A DNA stretch of 39,484 nt from Acidobacteriota bacterium (GTDB taxonomy: Bacteria; Acidobacteriota; Blastocatellia; Pyrinomonadales; Pyrinomonadaceae), in contig JAIVJG010000171.1 in the NCBI GenBank assembly GCA_020200155.1, forward strand, positions 1 to 39,484, written 5' to 3'. Positions within the stretch are counted from its first letter, which is position 1, and every line of letters starts with the position of its first letter. Position numbers and translations under genes: made by a program. The notes under the pieces are model-generated. The model was not told the DNA's origin. It searched no databases and saw only the letters and a list, made by a program, of their open reading frames with translations. Below are positions 25,735 through 35,740 of the stretch, piece by piece.

Positions 25735-27951
25735 ATGAGCACCACCCTCGAATCCCCTTCCCGACTAAGCGAGCAGGCGACTGTGGAGAGCGCGGCGCGT
25801 CCTTTGACGGTGGCGCTGGCCGGTAATCCCAACGCGGGCAAGACGAGCCTCTTCAACGCGCTGACGGGACTGCGACAGAAGGTCGCGAACTATCCCGGCG
25901 TGACCGTCGAGCGCAAGGAGGGCGTCTGGCCGCTCGCGCCCGAACTGCCCCACGCGCGCCTGATTGACCTGCCCGGCCTCTACAGCCTCGACGCGGCATC
26001 CATTGACGAACAGATCGCTCGCGACGTGCTGACGGGCAAAGTCGCCGGCACGCCTGCGCCCGACGTGATCGTCGCGGCGGTTGACGCGACGAACCTTGAA
26101 CGCAATCTCTACCTCGTCACGCAACTGCTGGAGATGGGTCGCCCGCTCGTGATCGCGCTGACAATGGTTGACCTCGCCGAAGGAGACGGGCTTGAGATTG
26201 ACGAGAAGAAACTGAGCGACGCGCTCGGCGTGCCGGTCGTCGCGGTCGTCGCCAGGCAGCGGCGTGGAATTGAAGAACTCGCACGCGCTGTCGTCGTGGC
26301 TGCCGAAGAGCCTGCGCCGGGGACGAACTGGTGTCTGTCTGCGCGGGCCGAAGAGGAGATCACGAATCTCTCCGGCGCGGGCGGGCGGGAGACGGCGCTG
26401 CGCGATCTCTACGCGGATGAGTGGCCGTCGGAAGAGAAACGCCGCGAGGCTGTGCGGCAGGCGCGGGAGCGGCTTTCGCAGGGAAACCCGCGCTGGTGGC
26501 AGGAGCCTCTGACGGCACGCTACGGTTGGATCGAGGAGGTCGCCACAGGGGTCGTGCGCGGCGCGAAGCAGGGACGGCAACGCACTAGCGCGACCGAGCG
26601 GATTGACGCGTTGGTGACGCACAAATTCTTCGGCCCCATCATATTGCTGCTCGTCATGCTGCTCGTCTTCCAGACGATCTTCTCATGGGCGACGCTGCCG
26701 ATGGACTTGATTGACAAGAGCTTCGGCGCACTGGCCGACACGTTGCGCGGGCGGATGCCCGCAGGCTTGCTGACGGACTTGCTGGCCGACGGCGTGATCG
26801 CGGGCGTCGGCGGCGTGCTCGTCTTCCTGCCGCAGATTCTCCTGCTCTTTTTCTTCATCTCGCTCCTTGAAGACAGCGGCTACATGGCTCGCGCGGCGTT
26901 TTTGATGGACAGGCTGATGCGCGGAGTGGGCTTGCACGGCAAGGCGTTCATGCCGCTTCTCAGCAGTTTCGCATGCGCCATTCCCGGCATCATGGCGACG
27001 CGCACCATCGAGAACCCGAAAGACCGTCTGGCGACCATTATGATCGCGCCGTTTATGAGTTGCTCGGCGCGCCTGCCGGTCTACACGCTGATGATCGCGG
27101 CCTTCTTTTCCGAGCGAAAACTTTTCGGATTCATCTCCGTCGGCGCGCTCATCATCCTCTCGATGTATTTGCTCGGCATCGTTGTCGCGATCATCGTCGG
27201 GTGGATTCTGAAGCACACGATTCTGAAAGCGCCGCCGCCGCCGCTCGTACTGGAGTTGCCGCCTTACCGCGTTCCCAACTTCGTCAACGTCGCGCAGCAG
27301 ATGCGCTCGCGCTCTTGGCTCTTCGTGAAGCGCGCGGGCACCGTCATACTCGCCATCTCGATACTGCTCTGGGCGCTCGCGACGTTCCCACGCGCCACTA
27401 CTTCGCCGCAGGCAGGGGCAGACCAGACCATCGCGCAGAGCGCACAGGGCAACGGCGCGGAAGCCAGCACACAGGCAGTTCAGCAAGGAAACGGCGAAGC
27501 GCCGGGCGGGGTAGATAAAGGCGAGCAGGTGCGGCAGAGCTTCGCGGGGCAACTCGGACGCCTCATCGAGCCGGCGATTGCGCCGCTCGGTTTCGATTGG
27601 AAGATGGGCATTGGCCTCATCGCGTCGTTCGCCGCGCGCGAGACGCTCGTCTCGACGCTCTCAATCGTCTACAACGTCGGGGCGGACGGAAAGGAAGACT
27701 CGCCCTCCTTGATCGAGGCCGTGCGCGACGCCAAACGCCCCGACGGGACGCCGGCGTGGACGCCGCTCGTCGCCGTCTCGATGATGGTCTTTTTCGTGCT
27801 GGCGTGCCAGTGTATGTCCACGCTGGCCGTCGTCCGCCGCGAGACGAACTCGTGGCGCTGGCCCATCTTCATGCTCGGCTATATGTTCGTACTGGCCTAC
27901 GTCGCGTCGTTCCTCACGTATCAGGGCGGGCGTCTGTTAGGTTTGAGTTGA
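25735..27951 (+). CDS. feoB: Ferrous iron transporter FeoB
   Basis: 738 residues from ATG 25735; the ribosome site is poor because the repeat hairpin lies just upstream. The N-terminal cytoplasmic GTPase has G1 GNPNAGKTS (30-38), NYPGVTVE, G3 DLPGLYS and TMVDLAEG, followed by the helical NFeoB segment. The membrane core has the two family Gate-like repeats, EDSGYMARAAFLMDRLMRG and FACAIPGIMATRTIE, then MIAPFMSCSARLPVYTLMIAAFF and FAARETLVSTLSIVYNVG. It moves Fe2+ across the inner membrane under GTP control. A variable loop of about 60 polar residues (SPQAGADQTIAQSAQGNG...) interrupts the C-terminal half. Operon: feoA, feoB, Cys-rich partner. Confidence 0.95.
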   Translation: MSTTLESPSRLSEQATVESAARPLTVALAGNPNAGKTSLFNALTGLRQKVANYPGVTVERKEGVWPLAPELPHARLIDLPGLYSLDAASIDEQIARDVLTGKVAGTPAPDVIVAAVDATNLERNLYLVTQLLEMGRPLVIALTMVDLAEGDGLEIDEKKLSDALGVPVVAVVARQRRGIEELARAVVVAAEEPAPGTNWCLSARAEEEITNLSGAGGRETALRDLYADEWPSEEKRREAVRQARERLSQGNPRWWQEPLTARYGWIEEVATGVVRGAKQGRQRTSATERIDALVTHKFFGPIILLLVMLLVFQTIFSWATLPMDLIDKSFGALADTLRGRMPAGLLTDLLADGVIAGVGGVLVFLPQILLLFFFISLLEDSGYMARAAFLMDRLMRGVGLHGKAFMPLLSSFACAIPGIMATRTIENPKDRLATIMIAPFMSCSARLPVYTLMIAAFFSERKLFGFISVGALIILSMYLLGIVVAIIVGWILKHTILKAPPPPLVLELPPYRVPNFVNVAQQMRSRSWLFVKRAGTVILAISILLWALATFPRATTSPQAGADQTIAQSAQGNGAEASTQAVQQGNGEAPGGVDKGEQVRQSFAGQLGRLIEPAIAPLGFDWKMGIGLIASFAARETLVSTLSIVYNVGADGKEDSPSLIEAVRDAKRPDGTPAWTPLVAVSMMVFFVLACQCMSTLAVVRRETNSWRWPIFMLGYMFVLAYVASFLTYQGGRLLGLS

Positions 27952-27957
27952 ATCGAA

Positions 27958-28176
27958 ATGAAGTTTGACTGGCAGACATTCGCAGTGGCGCTCATCATTC
28001 TGGCCGCGTGCCTCTACGTCGGGCGGCGTGGGCTGGCGCGCCTGCGTTCGTTTCGACGGCGTGGGGAAAACGCTGCGACTGAATGCGAGACAGGCTGTGG
28101 CAGTTGCGGCGGCGCGGCGAAGGCGACGACGAAGCCCGCGACAGTTCTCGTGCAGATTAATCCCACCCGCCGGTAG
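27958..28176 (+). CDS. FeoB-associated Cys-rich membrane protein
   Basis: 72 residues, starting 6 bases after the feoB stop. One N-terminal membrane helix (FAVALIILAACLYVG), a basic stretch (RRGLARLRSFRRRG) facing the cytoplasm, then the motif CETGCGSCGG. This matches the size, layout and position of the small cysteine-rich proteins encoded after feoB in many bacteria, which are proposed to aid iron delivery. Its role is not established. The operon position and motif make the call secure; the biochemistry is inference. Confidence 0.85.
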   Translation: MKFDWQTFAVALIILAACLYVGRRGLARLRSFRRRGENAATECETGCGSCGGAAKATTKPATVLVQINPTRR

Positions 28177-28313
28177 TTTCAAACGTTTATAATTTCTTCA
28201 ATAACGTCGTCAAGGCACTTGAAAGAGTGTTAGGCTCTTTCGACATCAGGAGCGAGGCCCCAACTTGCCCGTTGGCAATCGCGTCTATTTTTATCTTGAA
28301 CACACGTTGATTT

Positions 28314-29638
28314 ATGACTGAAACAAAAAACCCACTGCTTCGTGCTTTGACGCTGACGGACGCGACAGCGCTGGTCATCGGCACGGTGATCGGAACCGGA
28401 GTTTTCCTGAAGACCGCTGTGATGACTCAACAGTTGGGCACACCTGCTTTAGTCCTGCTGGCGTGGGTCGCGGCTGGCCTCCTCTCTCTGGCCGGGGCGC
28501 TGACTTACGCGGAACTCGGCGCGATGTTTCCATGGCTGCCATTAGCACAGGCTTTGCGATCTTTCTTTCAGCGCTCATCCCTTTGGGTGGAGCCTGGGTC
28601 GAGCGTACTTTTCATCTGTTCGGGCAGGAGCTTCACTGGCAGTTCGGACTGGCGCAGGTGGTTGCCGTCGCCGCGATAGTTTTATTTTCGGCCATCAACT
28701 GCATCGGCGTGGCGGTCGGCGGGCGTGTGCAGTCGGTGCTGACGGGGGCGAAGCTATTGGGCATTGTTGCCATCGTCGGCGGAGTTTTCTTTTTATCCCC
28801 CGGCGCAAGCTTGGCGCACCTGCAAACCGCTCCCGGCACGCCGCAATGGAGCGGGATACAATCTTTCGGAGCGGCCATGCTGGCGGCGCTCTGGGCTTAC
28901 AACGGCTGGTATGCTTTGCCGCTTGTGGCGGGTGAAGTCGAGCATCCACAACGCAATGTTCCGAGGGGCTTAATCATAGGCATGCTGGTTATTCTGGTCA
29001 TCTACCTGCTGACTAACTTCTCTTATTTCTATGCCCTGCCCATCAGTGAAATCCTGACCTCCAACTCCACCGCCCACCGCGACGCGCTGCCTGTCGCGAC
29101 GAAAGCGGCGCAGACTTTCCTCGGCCCTGTCGGAACAGCTTTTATCTCCGTGGCATTTGTCGTCTCGACGATTGGGGCGCTCAACGGCCTGATCCTGTCG
29201 AACGCGCGCATTCCTTTCGCGATGGCACGAGATGGTCTGTTCTTTAAGCGAATGGGCGAGGCAAGTAAGCGCGGGCGTGTTCCCGTGTGGGCCATCATCT
29301 TTCAGGGCTTGTGGGCAAGTGTGCTGGCTCTGACGGGCACGTTCGACCAGATCACTACTTATACGATCTTTGCGCTGTGGGTTTTCTTCGGCATCACCGC
29401 CGCTTCCGTTTTCGTCTTACGCCGCAAGATGCCTCACGCGCCGCGCCCTTACAAGACATTAGGCTACCCGGTCGTACCCTTTCTTTTTATCCTTGTGGCC
29501 GCGTGGCTGGTTATTAACACGATACAGACGAGTCCGGTCGAGTCGGCGGTCGGGCTGATACTGATTGCGCTTGGATTGCCGGTCTACTTCTACTTTAAAC
29601 AGCGCCGGACGGGTCGAGAAGGCGTCGCATCGTCGTGA
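28314..29638 (+). pseudogene. APC-family amino-acid permease, internal deletion plus frameshift
   Basis: From ATG 28314 the first frame reads a typical APC N-terminus ([23 protein letters not shown], then [14 protein letters not shown]) up to about 28532. The reading frame then shifts and continues as [23 protein letters not shown] to the normal C-terminus at 29638. In intact relatives about 35 residues, including the RAGGEY-type loop and the front of the third membrane segment, lie between AMFP and GFAIF; these are absent. No single frame spans the gene. The downstream frame retains about nine hydrophobic segments and the consensus LSNARIPFAMARDGLFF, and is well conserved, so damage is recent or artefactual. 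The stop overlaps the start of the next gene. Substrate class: amino acids. Confidence 0.78.
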
Positions 29639-30837
29639 GAAAAGTGCTGCTGGCAATCTGCTGGCTGCTCGCCGCGCCGGGCGCGTTTCTGGGCGCGCTG
29701 ATTGTCTTACCGGCTCCTTCGCATGATCTCTGGCTGGCGGCGGTCGGCGCGAGCGAGTGGAGCGTCTGGCTGGTTCTGGCGGGCGCGGTCGGCTTGCTGT
29801 GCGGCGGCGCGGCTTTGTTGATGAAGAGTCGCAGCGCACCGGCACGCATCGGTTTCGCGCTCAACCTCCTGACGGTGGCCTGTGCTGCTATGCCCGTCGT
29901 CGAAGCTTTCAGCGTCGCGTCGCGCGAGGGCGTGAGCCTCTCGTGGGAACGTTACCTGTTCGGGATCGAACGCGCCGCCGCGCGCATCCCGGTTGACGTG
30001 CAACGCGACGTTGAATTCGCACGCCCCGTTGGACGACCGCTGCGGCTTGACGTGTACCAGCCGCGACGCCCCGCAACAGGCGAGCGACAGGCGAACGACC
30101 GCGCCTTCGCGTTGCTGCCAGCCGTCATCGTGATTCACGGCGGCTCCTGGAGTAGCGGGGTGAAAAGCGACTTCGCGCGTTACGACCGTTGGCTGGCGGA
30201 AGGCGGGCGCGTGGTGTTCGATGCGGAGTACAGGCTCGCGGACGATGCACACCGTTTCCCGGCGCAGCTCTTTGATGTCAGGTGCGCCATCGTCTGGGTC
30301 AAGAGCCACGCCGCACAGTACGGCGTTGACCCCGAACGCGTCGCGCTTCTGGGGCGTTCGGCTGGCGGACAACTGGCGCTGCTCGCCGCCTACACCGCGC
30401 ATGAACCGTCGAGCCAGACTGATTCCTGCGACGCTCAGGACACGAGCGTCCGCGCCGTGATTTCATTCTACGGGCCGACCGATCTTGTCTGGGACTACAC
30501 TCATACGGGTCGCCCGGACGTGATAGACACTCCGCGCAAATTAGAGAACTTCCTCGGCGGCTCGCCCGCCAACGCTTCGCAAACCTACGCGGCGGCCTCA
30601 CCCATCGAGCACGTCAGCGCGCAGTCGCCGCCCACGCTCTTTCTGCACGGCGGGCACGACCAACTCGTCCTGACCGGAAACGTCGAGCGCATCATCCCGA
30701 AGCTTGCGGCGGCGCGCGTGTCTTACACGTACCTCTACCTCCCGTGGGCCAGCCACGGCTTCGACTACAATTTTAACGGCTGGGGTTCGCAGATCGCTCA
30801 GGACAAGATCAACAAGTTCCTCGACGCTTACCTGTAA
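29635..30837 (+). CDS. Membrane-anchored alpha/beta hydrolase (esterase/lipase, BD-FAE-like)
   Basis: 400 residues from GTG 29635, which overlaps the permease stop in GTGA, implying translational coupling. The first ~100 residues hold three hydrophobic segments (VLLAICWLLAAPGAFLGALIV and two more), so the enzyme is tethered to the membrane. The catalytic domain begins near RLDVYQPRRP and has the oxyanion motif VIVIHGGSWSSG, nucleophile Ser242 in GRSAGGQLALL, acid in LFLHGGHDQLV and base His in WASHGFDYN. This is the hormone-sensitive-lipase / feruloyl-esterase-like group. The substrate is unknown. It converges with the radical SAM gene across a 26-bp hairpin. Confidence 0.88.
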   Translation: MRKVLLAICWLLAAPGAFLGALIVLPAPSHDLWLAAVGASEWSVWLVLAGAVGLLCGGAALLMKSRSAPARIGFALNLLTVACAAMPVVEAFSVASREGVSLSWERYLFGIERAAARIPVDVQRDVEFARPVGRPLRLDVYQPRRPATGERQANDRAFALLPAVIVIHGGSWSSGVKSDFARYDRWLAEGGRVVFDAEYRLADDAHRFPAQLFDVRCAIVWVKSHAAQYGVDPERVALLGRSAGGQLALLAAYTAHEPSSQTDSCDAQDTSVRAVISFYGPTDLVWDYTHTGRPDVIDTPRKLENFLGGSPANASQTYAAASPIEHVSAQSPPTLFLHGGHDQLVLTGNVERIIPKLAAARVSYTYLYLPWASHGFDYNFNGWGSQIAQDKINKFLDAYL

Positions 30838-30878
30838 GACCACTGACGAAGACGCCCGACCGTATGGGAAGGCGAAAA

Positions 30879-30939
30879 GCGGAAGGGTGAAGTGAAAGGG
30901 TTGATTCGATGAGTCAACCCTTTCACTTCACCCTTCCGC
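30879..30939. terminator. Perfect 26-bp inverted repeat between convergent genes
   Basis: Bases 30879-30904 are exactly complementary to 30914-30939, closing a 9-base loop (TTCGATGAG). It lies between the convergent genes ending at 30837 (plus) and 30992 (minus) and could act as a bidirectional terminator or transcript end-protector. There is no strong T-run. The arm reads as decaying 7-base units (GAAGGGT, GAAGTGA, AAGGGTT), linking it to the heptamer repeat family. Confidence 0.75.
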
Positions 30940-30991
30940 CTCTGCTCTCCTGCCCTCGCTTACGGCGAGGATGTCTGCCTTAGTCTTCTCT

Positions 30992-32554
<1,563 letters not shown>

Positions 32555-32848
32555 GCTCCCGCCTCCTCCGTCCAATCAACTGAAATCCAACCTCTAGCCC
32601 CTGGGATGTCTATGGCATGAATAAGCAACTGATGACACAAGGAAGGAGCAGGGGCCTCACTCCTGATGTCGAGAGGTGAATTATTCAAGGGGATTTTATC
32701 ATTTATGTACGCCGCAATACATAAGCATTTTTGGCCGACGCCGATTCGAGCCGGAGAGCGCGCTTCTCAAAGTCCACAAAAGCGCGGACGCTCTTCGTTT
32801 CGCGGCCTGAAAGCCGTGTAAATCTCCGCTTTTATACGCTCCATGCCG
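32555..32848. other. Intergenic gap, nothing recognised
   Basis: 294 bases between the radical SAM start and the end of the desaturase, both on the minus strand. No gene, tRNA or clear promoter was found. CGCGCTTCTCAAAG and AGCGCGGACGC near 32760-32790 are repeats of GCGC-rich motifs without a good fold. Confidence 0.35.
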
Positions 32849-33691
32849 TCAGAGACGCGGCTCCCTGACGACTTTCCAGACGAGGCCGAGCCGGGCCATC
32901 AGCCGGATGGCGTAGCCCGACGCATCCACTTCATACCAGCGCCAGCCGTGTACCGCCGACGCCGGGCGCGCGTGATGATTGTTGTGCCAGCCCTCGCCGA
33001 GCGTGAGCAGGCCGAGCCACCACACGTTGCGACTTTCGTCGCGCGTCGCATTCGGGCGTCGGCCCCAGACGTGGCAGACACTGTTGATGCACCACGTCAG
33101 ATGCCACAGGCACAGAGTCCTGACCACCGTTCCCCAGAGCACGCCGCGCCAGCCGGCGACCGCGTAGCACAGCACGCCTGTCAGCAACCACGGCAGAGTG
33201 AACAGCACCCCTTGATCCAGCACGCGTATCCAGAAATCCTGGCCGGGAACGTCCGGCACTAACTCTCGATAGTCGCTGCCGTCCTCTGCGTCGCGGCACA
33301 TCACCCAACCCACGTGCGCGTGCAGAAAACCCATCAGCGGCGTGTGCGGGTCGCCCGGCTTGTCCGTCATTTGATGATGGCGACGATGAATCGCGGCCCA
33401 GCGCGCAGGCCCGCCCTGCAAAGCCGCCGCGCCTGTCCAAGCAAGCACGCGCCGCATCCATGTGTGACACCTGAACCCGCGATGCGTGAGCAGGCGATGA
33501 TAGCCGATGCCGATGGCGAACGTCGTGGAGAGGTACAGGCCCAGAAAAAGCGCGAGGTCAATTCGCCGGGGCCAGAACCAGAGTGAGAGAAGCCCGCAGA
33601 GATGTAAACTCACGACCAGAAAGCTGTGAGTCCAGTTGAGACGGAGAACGTTGCGCGGTAATTGTTCAGCGGCGGAGGCAGTCAGCATCAT
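32849..33691 (-). CDS. Acyl-CoA (delta-9-type) fatty acid desaturase
   Basis: 280 residues, an integral membrane di-iron enzyme that introduces a double bond into a fatty-acyl chain. All three histidine boxes are present and spaced as in the family: HRLLTH (H-x4-H), HRRHH and HNNHH in EGWHNNHHARPASAVHG. Four hydrophobic segments (LVVSLHLCGLLSLWFW, LALFLGLYLSTTFAIGIGY, VLFTLPWLLTGVLCYAVAG, RTLCLWHLTWCINSVCHVWG) bracket the boxes. The C-terminus is short, without a fused cytochrome b5. It follows the short hypothetical gene at 33704 and could change membrane fluidity, consistent with the nearby cold-type RNA genes. Confidence 0.9.
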   Translation of the reverse strand: MMLTASAAEQLPRNVLRLNWTHSFLVVSLHLCGLLSLWFWPRRIDLALFLGLYLSTTFAIGIGYHRLLTHRGFRCHTWMRRVLAWTGAAALQGGPARWAAIHRRHHQMTDKPGDPHTPLMGFLHAHVGWVMCRDAEDGSDYRELVPDVPGQDFWIRVLDQGVLFTLPWLLTGVLCYAVAGWRGVLWGTVVRTLCLWHLTWCINSVCHVWGRRPNATRDESRNVWWLGLLTLGEGWHNNHHARPASAVHGWRWYEVDASGYAIRLMARLGLVWKVVREPRL

Positions 33692-33703
33692 TCTTGAGAA
33701 GTT

Positions 33704-34018
33704 CTATTCGAGATAATGTTCGCCCAGCCTCGCCTGCAACTCGGTCGGCACGATCTTCCAACTGGCAATGCTGAGAAGGTTGAGTCTTAAATTCGCCGGA
33801 TGAACACGAGAGCCGCGCCACTGGCAGCGCGCCTCGTCGTAACGCCAGCGATAGAGTGGGCCGTCCTCGCGCCGGCTGTAGAAGACGCCACGCTCTCTAT
33901 GCGTGTCCGCGCCCGCCGGGTTGAAATAGACGCGCAGCCCGCTCATCTTAACGTTCTTTGACTCTTCAAAGGACTCTTCACTCAGATTCTCCGTGTGAAA
34001 GTCGCTCGTCATCACCAT
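33704..34018 (-). CDS. Small hypothetical protein overlapping rpoZ
   Basis: 104 residues from ATG 34018, where AAGGA lies just upstream inside rpoZ; ATG 34012 and 33946 (MSGLRVYFNPAG) are alternatives. The frame overlaps the end of rpoZ by 41 bases, unusual but consistent with coupling. The sequence has a clear domain core (SGLRVYFNPAGADTHRERGVFYSRREDGPLYRWRYDE) rich in aromatic and charged residues and no membrane segment. I do not recognise a family. It lies 13 bases before the desaturase gene and is probably co-transcribed with rpoZ. Confidence 0.6.
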   Translation of the reverse strand: MVMTSDFHTENLSEESFEESKNVKMSGLRVYFNPAGADTHRERGVFYSRREDGPLYRWRYDEARCQWRGSRVHPANLRLNLLSIASWKIVPTELQARLGEHYLE

Positions 34019-34265
34019 TGTCCTTCTGATCCTTCTTAGTAGTCGTGAAAGGTACGAGGCCTTGTTTGACTTCTTCGAGGGCGATGCTCGTGTTCCGGCG
34101 CTTCAACGGATCAGCTTCGATGCGGGACGGCGAGCCGCGCTGGAGTTGTTTGGCCCTTAAAGCCGCCACGACGATGAGCCGGAATCTCGAATCTATCCCC
34201 GGCCATTCCTCTTCGTAGGGGGCGTTGCTGAAGACGCTGACTGTGGGTTTAGCTGCTCCGCTCAT
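33978..34265 (-). CDS. rpoZ: DNA-directed RNA polymerase omega subunit
   Basis: 95 residues. The omega core is clear: IDSRFRLIVVAALRAKQLQRGSP, then NTSIALEEVKQGLVPF, matching the family's helix that clamps the beta' C-terminus and the conserved ALEE(I/V)..G signature. A short polar extension precedes it (MSGAAKPTVSVFSNAPYEEEWPG) and a charged tail follows. Its role is assembly and stability of RNA polymerase. In many bacteria rpoZ lies beside gmk; here it lies between the DEAD-box helicase and a small hypothetical gene, both on the minus strand. Confidence 0.85.
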   Translation of the reverse strand: MSGAAKPTVSVFSNAPYEEEWPGIDSRFRLIVVAALRAKQLQRGSPSRIEADPLKRRNTSIALEEVKQGLVPFTTTKKDQKDNGDDERLSHGESE

Positions 34266-34339
34266 AAGGTGCTCCGACTCCCGCTCGTGTGGAAAAAGTA
34301 AGTAGGCTACGATTGCCGATGACTTTTCGGGTGGGGCAT

Positions 34340-34372
34340 GAAAGGCCGTCGCCGTTTGGGTCGCGGCCTTTC
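34340..34372. terminator. Hairpin between helicase end and rpoZ start
   Basis: GAAAGGCCG at 34340-34348 pairs perfectly with CGGCCTTTC at 34364-34372 across a 15-base loop. It lies just after the helicase stop (34390) on the minus strand. There is no long T-run, so it may be an mRNA end-stem or a weak terminator. Confidence 0.5.
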
Positions 34373-34389
34373 AAATTTCCCCGTCCCGT

Positions 34390-35607
34390 TTATCTGGCCC
34401 GGCGCGGGCGGAACGAACGCCGACCGATTTTGCTCGCCCCTTTGAAGGACGAGACCGGTCTGGCGGACGATGCGACGGACGCCAGCGCCCCGCCGAAGGA
34501 GGGCAGCAAGACGCGTTCGACCAACTGGCCCGTCAGCCGCTCGATGCCGCGCAGAGACGGTTCCTCGGCGGGCGTCATCAGTGTAATCGCGCGCCCGACT
34601 TTTCCGGCGCGACCCGTGCGTCCGATGCGGTGCACGTAGTCTTCCGGCGCGGCGGGCACGTCGTAGTTGATGACGTGCGAAACGCTGTCAACATCTATAC
34701 CGCGCGCAGCGATGTCTGTGGCGACGAGCACACGCGTGCGTCCGTCCTTGAAGCCGCGCAGCGCCGCCTCGCGTTGAGGCTGCGTGCGGTCGGCGTGGAT
34801 GCGGTTGACCTTGTGCTCGCGCGCTTCGAGGATGTGCGAGAGGCGCTCGGCCCCGCGCCGCGTGCGTGTAAAGACCAGCACGCGCTCGAAACGCTCGCGC
34901 TCCAGCAGGTCGAGCAAAAGCGCCGTCTTCGACTCGGTCGCGACCGGGTAGACGGTCTGCTCGACGGTCGCGGGCGCGTGGCCGCGCTGGTTGACTTCGA
35001 CAACTTTCGGTGCGCGCATGGTCGTGCGCGCGAGGTCTTCGATGGCCGACGACATCGTTGCTGAGAAGAGCAACGTCTGCCGGTTCTTCGGAAGAACGGC
35101 GAGCACCCTGCGGATGGCGGGCCAGAAGCCCATGTCGAACATGCGGTCGGCCTCGTCGAGCACCAACACCTCCACGTTCGAGAGATTAACGGAGCCGCGC
35201 TCCATGTGGTCGAGCAGACGCCCCGGCGTCGCGACGACGACGCCCGCGCCGCGCCGCAAATCTTCGCACTGCCTTGAGAGCGCCGCGCCGCCGATGATGC
35301 GCGCACAACGCGCGGCCTTCTTCGGGGCAAGTTCTTTGTAGCTCGCTTCGATCTGCGTGGCGAGTTCACGCGTCGGCGCAAGGACGAGCACGCGGACGCC
35401 GGGGCGCGGCGTGTCCATCATCCTTTGAATTGTTGGTAGAAGAAACGCGGCTGTCTTCCCTGTGCCGGTCTCGGCACAGCCGATCAAGTCGGAGCCGCTC
35501 AACACGACAGGGATCGCCTGCGTTTGAATCGGTGTGGGTTCTGTGTACCCGAGGGCCTCGCAGCCGCGCACCAGCGCCGGTTGCAGTCCCAGTTGTGAGA
35601 AATCCAT
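34390..35607 (-). CDS. DEAD-box ATP-dependent RNA helicase (RhlE-like)
   Basis: 405 residues. All SF2 motifs are intact: Q motif (GYTEPTPIQTQAIP), Walker A AETGTGKT, PTRELATQI, TPGRLLDHM, DEAD in VLVLDEADRMFD, SAT in LLFSATMSS, then the second domain with VLVFTRTRRGAERL, VLVATDIAARGIDVD and HRIGRTGRAGK. The C-terminus is a short basic tail (KIGRRSFRPRRAR), which can help bind RNA. Likely roles are ribosome assembly, RNA decay or cold adaptation. The RRM protein encoded upstream on the same strand is a natural partner. Confidence 0.93.
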   Translation of the reverse strand: MDFSQLGLQPALVRGCEALGYTEPTPIQTQAIPVVLSGSDLIGCAETGTGKTAAFLLPTIQRMMDTPRPGVRVLVLAPTRELATQIEASYKELAPKKAARCARIIGGAALSRQCEDLRRGAGVVVATPGRLLDHMERGSVNLSNVEVLVLDEADRMFDMGFWPAIRRVLAVLPKNRQTLLFSATMSSAIEDLARTTMRAPKVVEVNQRGHAPATVEQTVYPVATESKTALLLDLLERERFERVLVFTRTRRGAERLSHILEAREHKVNRIHADRTQPQREAALRGFKDGRTRVLVATDIAARGIDVDSVSHVINYDVPAAPEDYVHRIGRTGRAGKVGRAITLMTPAEEPSLRGIERLTGQLVERVLLPSFGGALASVASSARPVSSFKGASKIGRRSFRPRRAR

Positions 35608-35668
35608 TTAGTTCCTTTTCGTGCGCCGCTCTGTCTAGTTCAGAGGGCGTCTTGCTGAAATATTCCAA

Positions 35669-35706
35669 AGCGCCCCCGGCAGGAATGTTTCGTTGCCAGG
35701 GGCGCT
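35669..35706 (-). terminator. Terminator after the RRM protein gene
   Basis: A 13-bp stem with one mismatch (35669-35681 with 35694-35706; arms AGCGCCCC and GGGGCGCT) is followed on the minus strand by TTTGGAATATTT. It lies 34 bases past the RRM gene stop (35741) and before the helicase start (35607). It probably separates or tunes expression of the two genes. Confidence 0.75.
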
Positions 35707-35740
35707 CTGTTTCGAGAGTCGCTGGGTTTAGAGAAAACTC

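Noticed and set aside
28188-28193. TATAAT as a promoter for the permease
   Set aside because: No -35 element at a workable distance upstream; may still be a weak promoter but cannot be supported.
32730-32800. Possible tRNA-like sequence near GATTCGAGCC
   Set aside because: No acceptor stem, D-arm or anticodon arm can be drawn around it.
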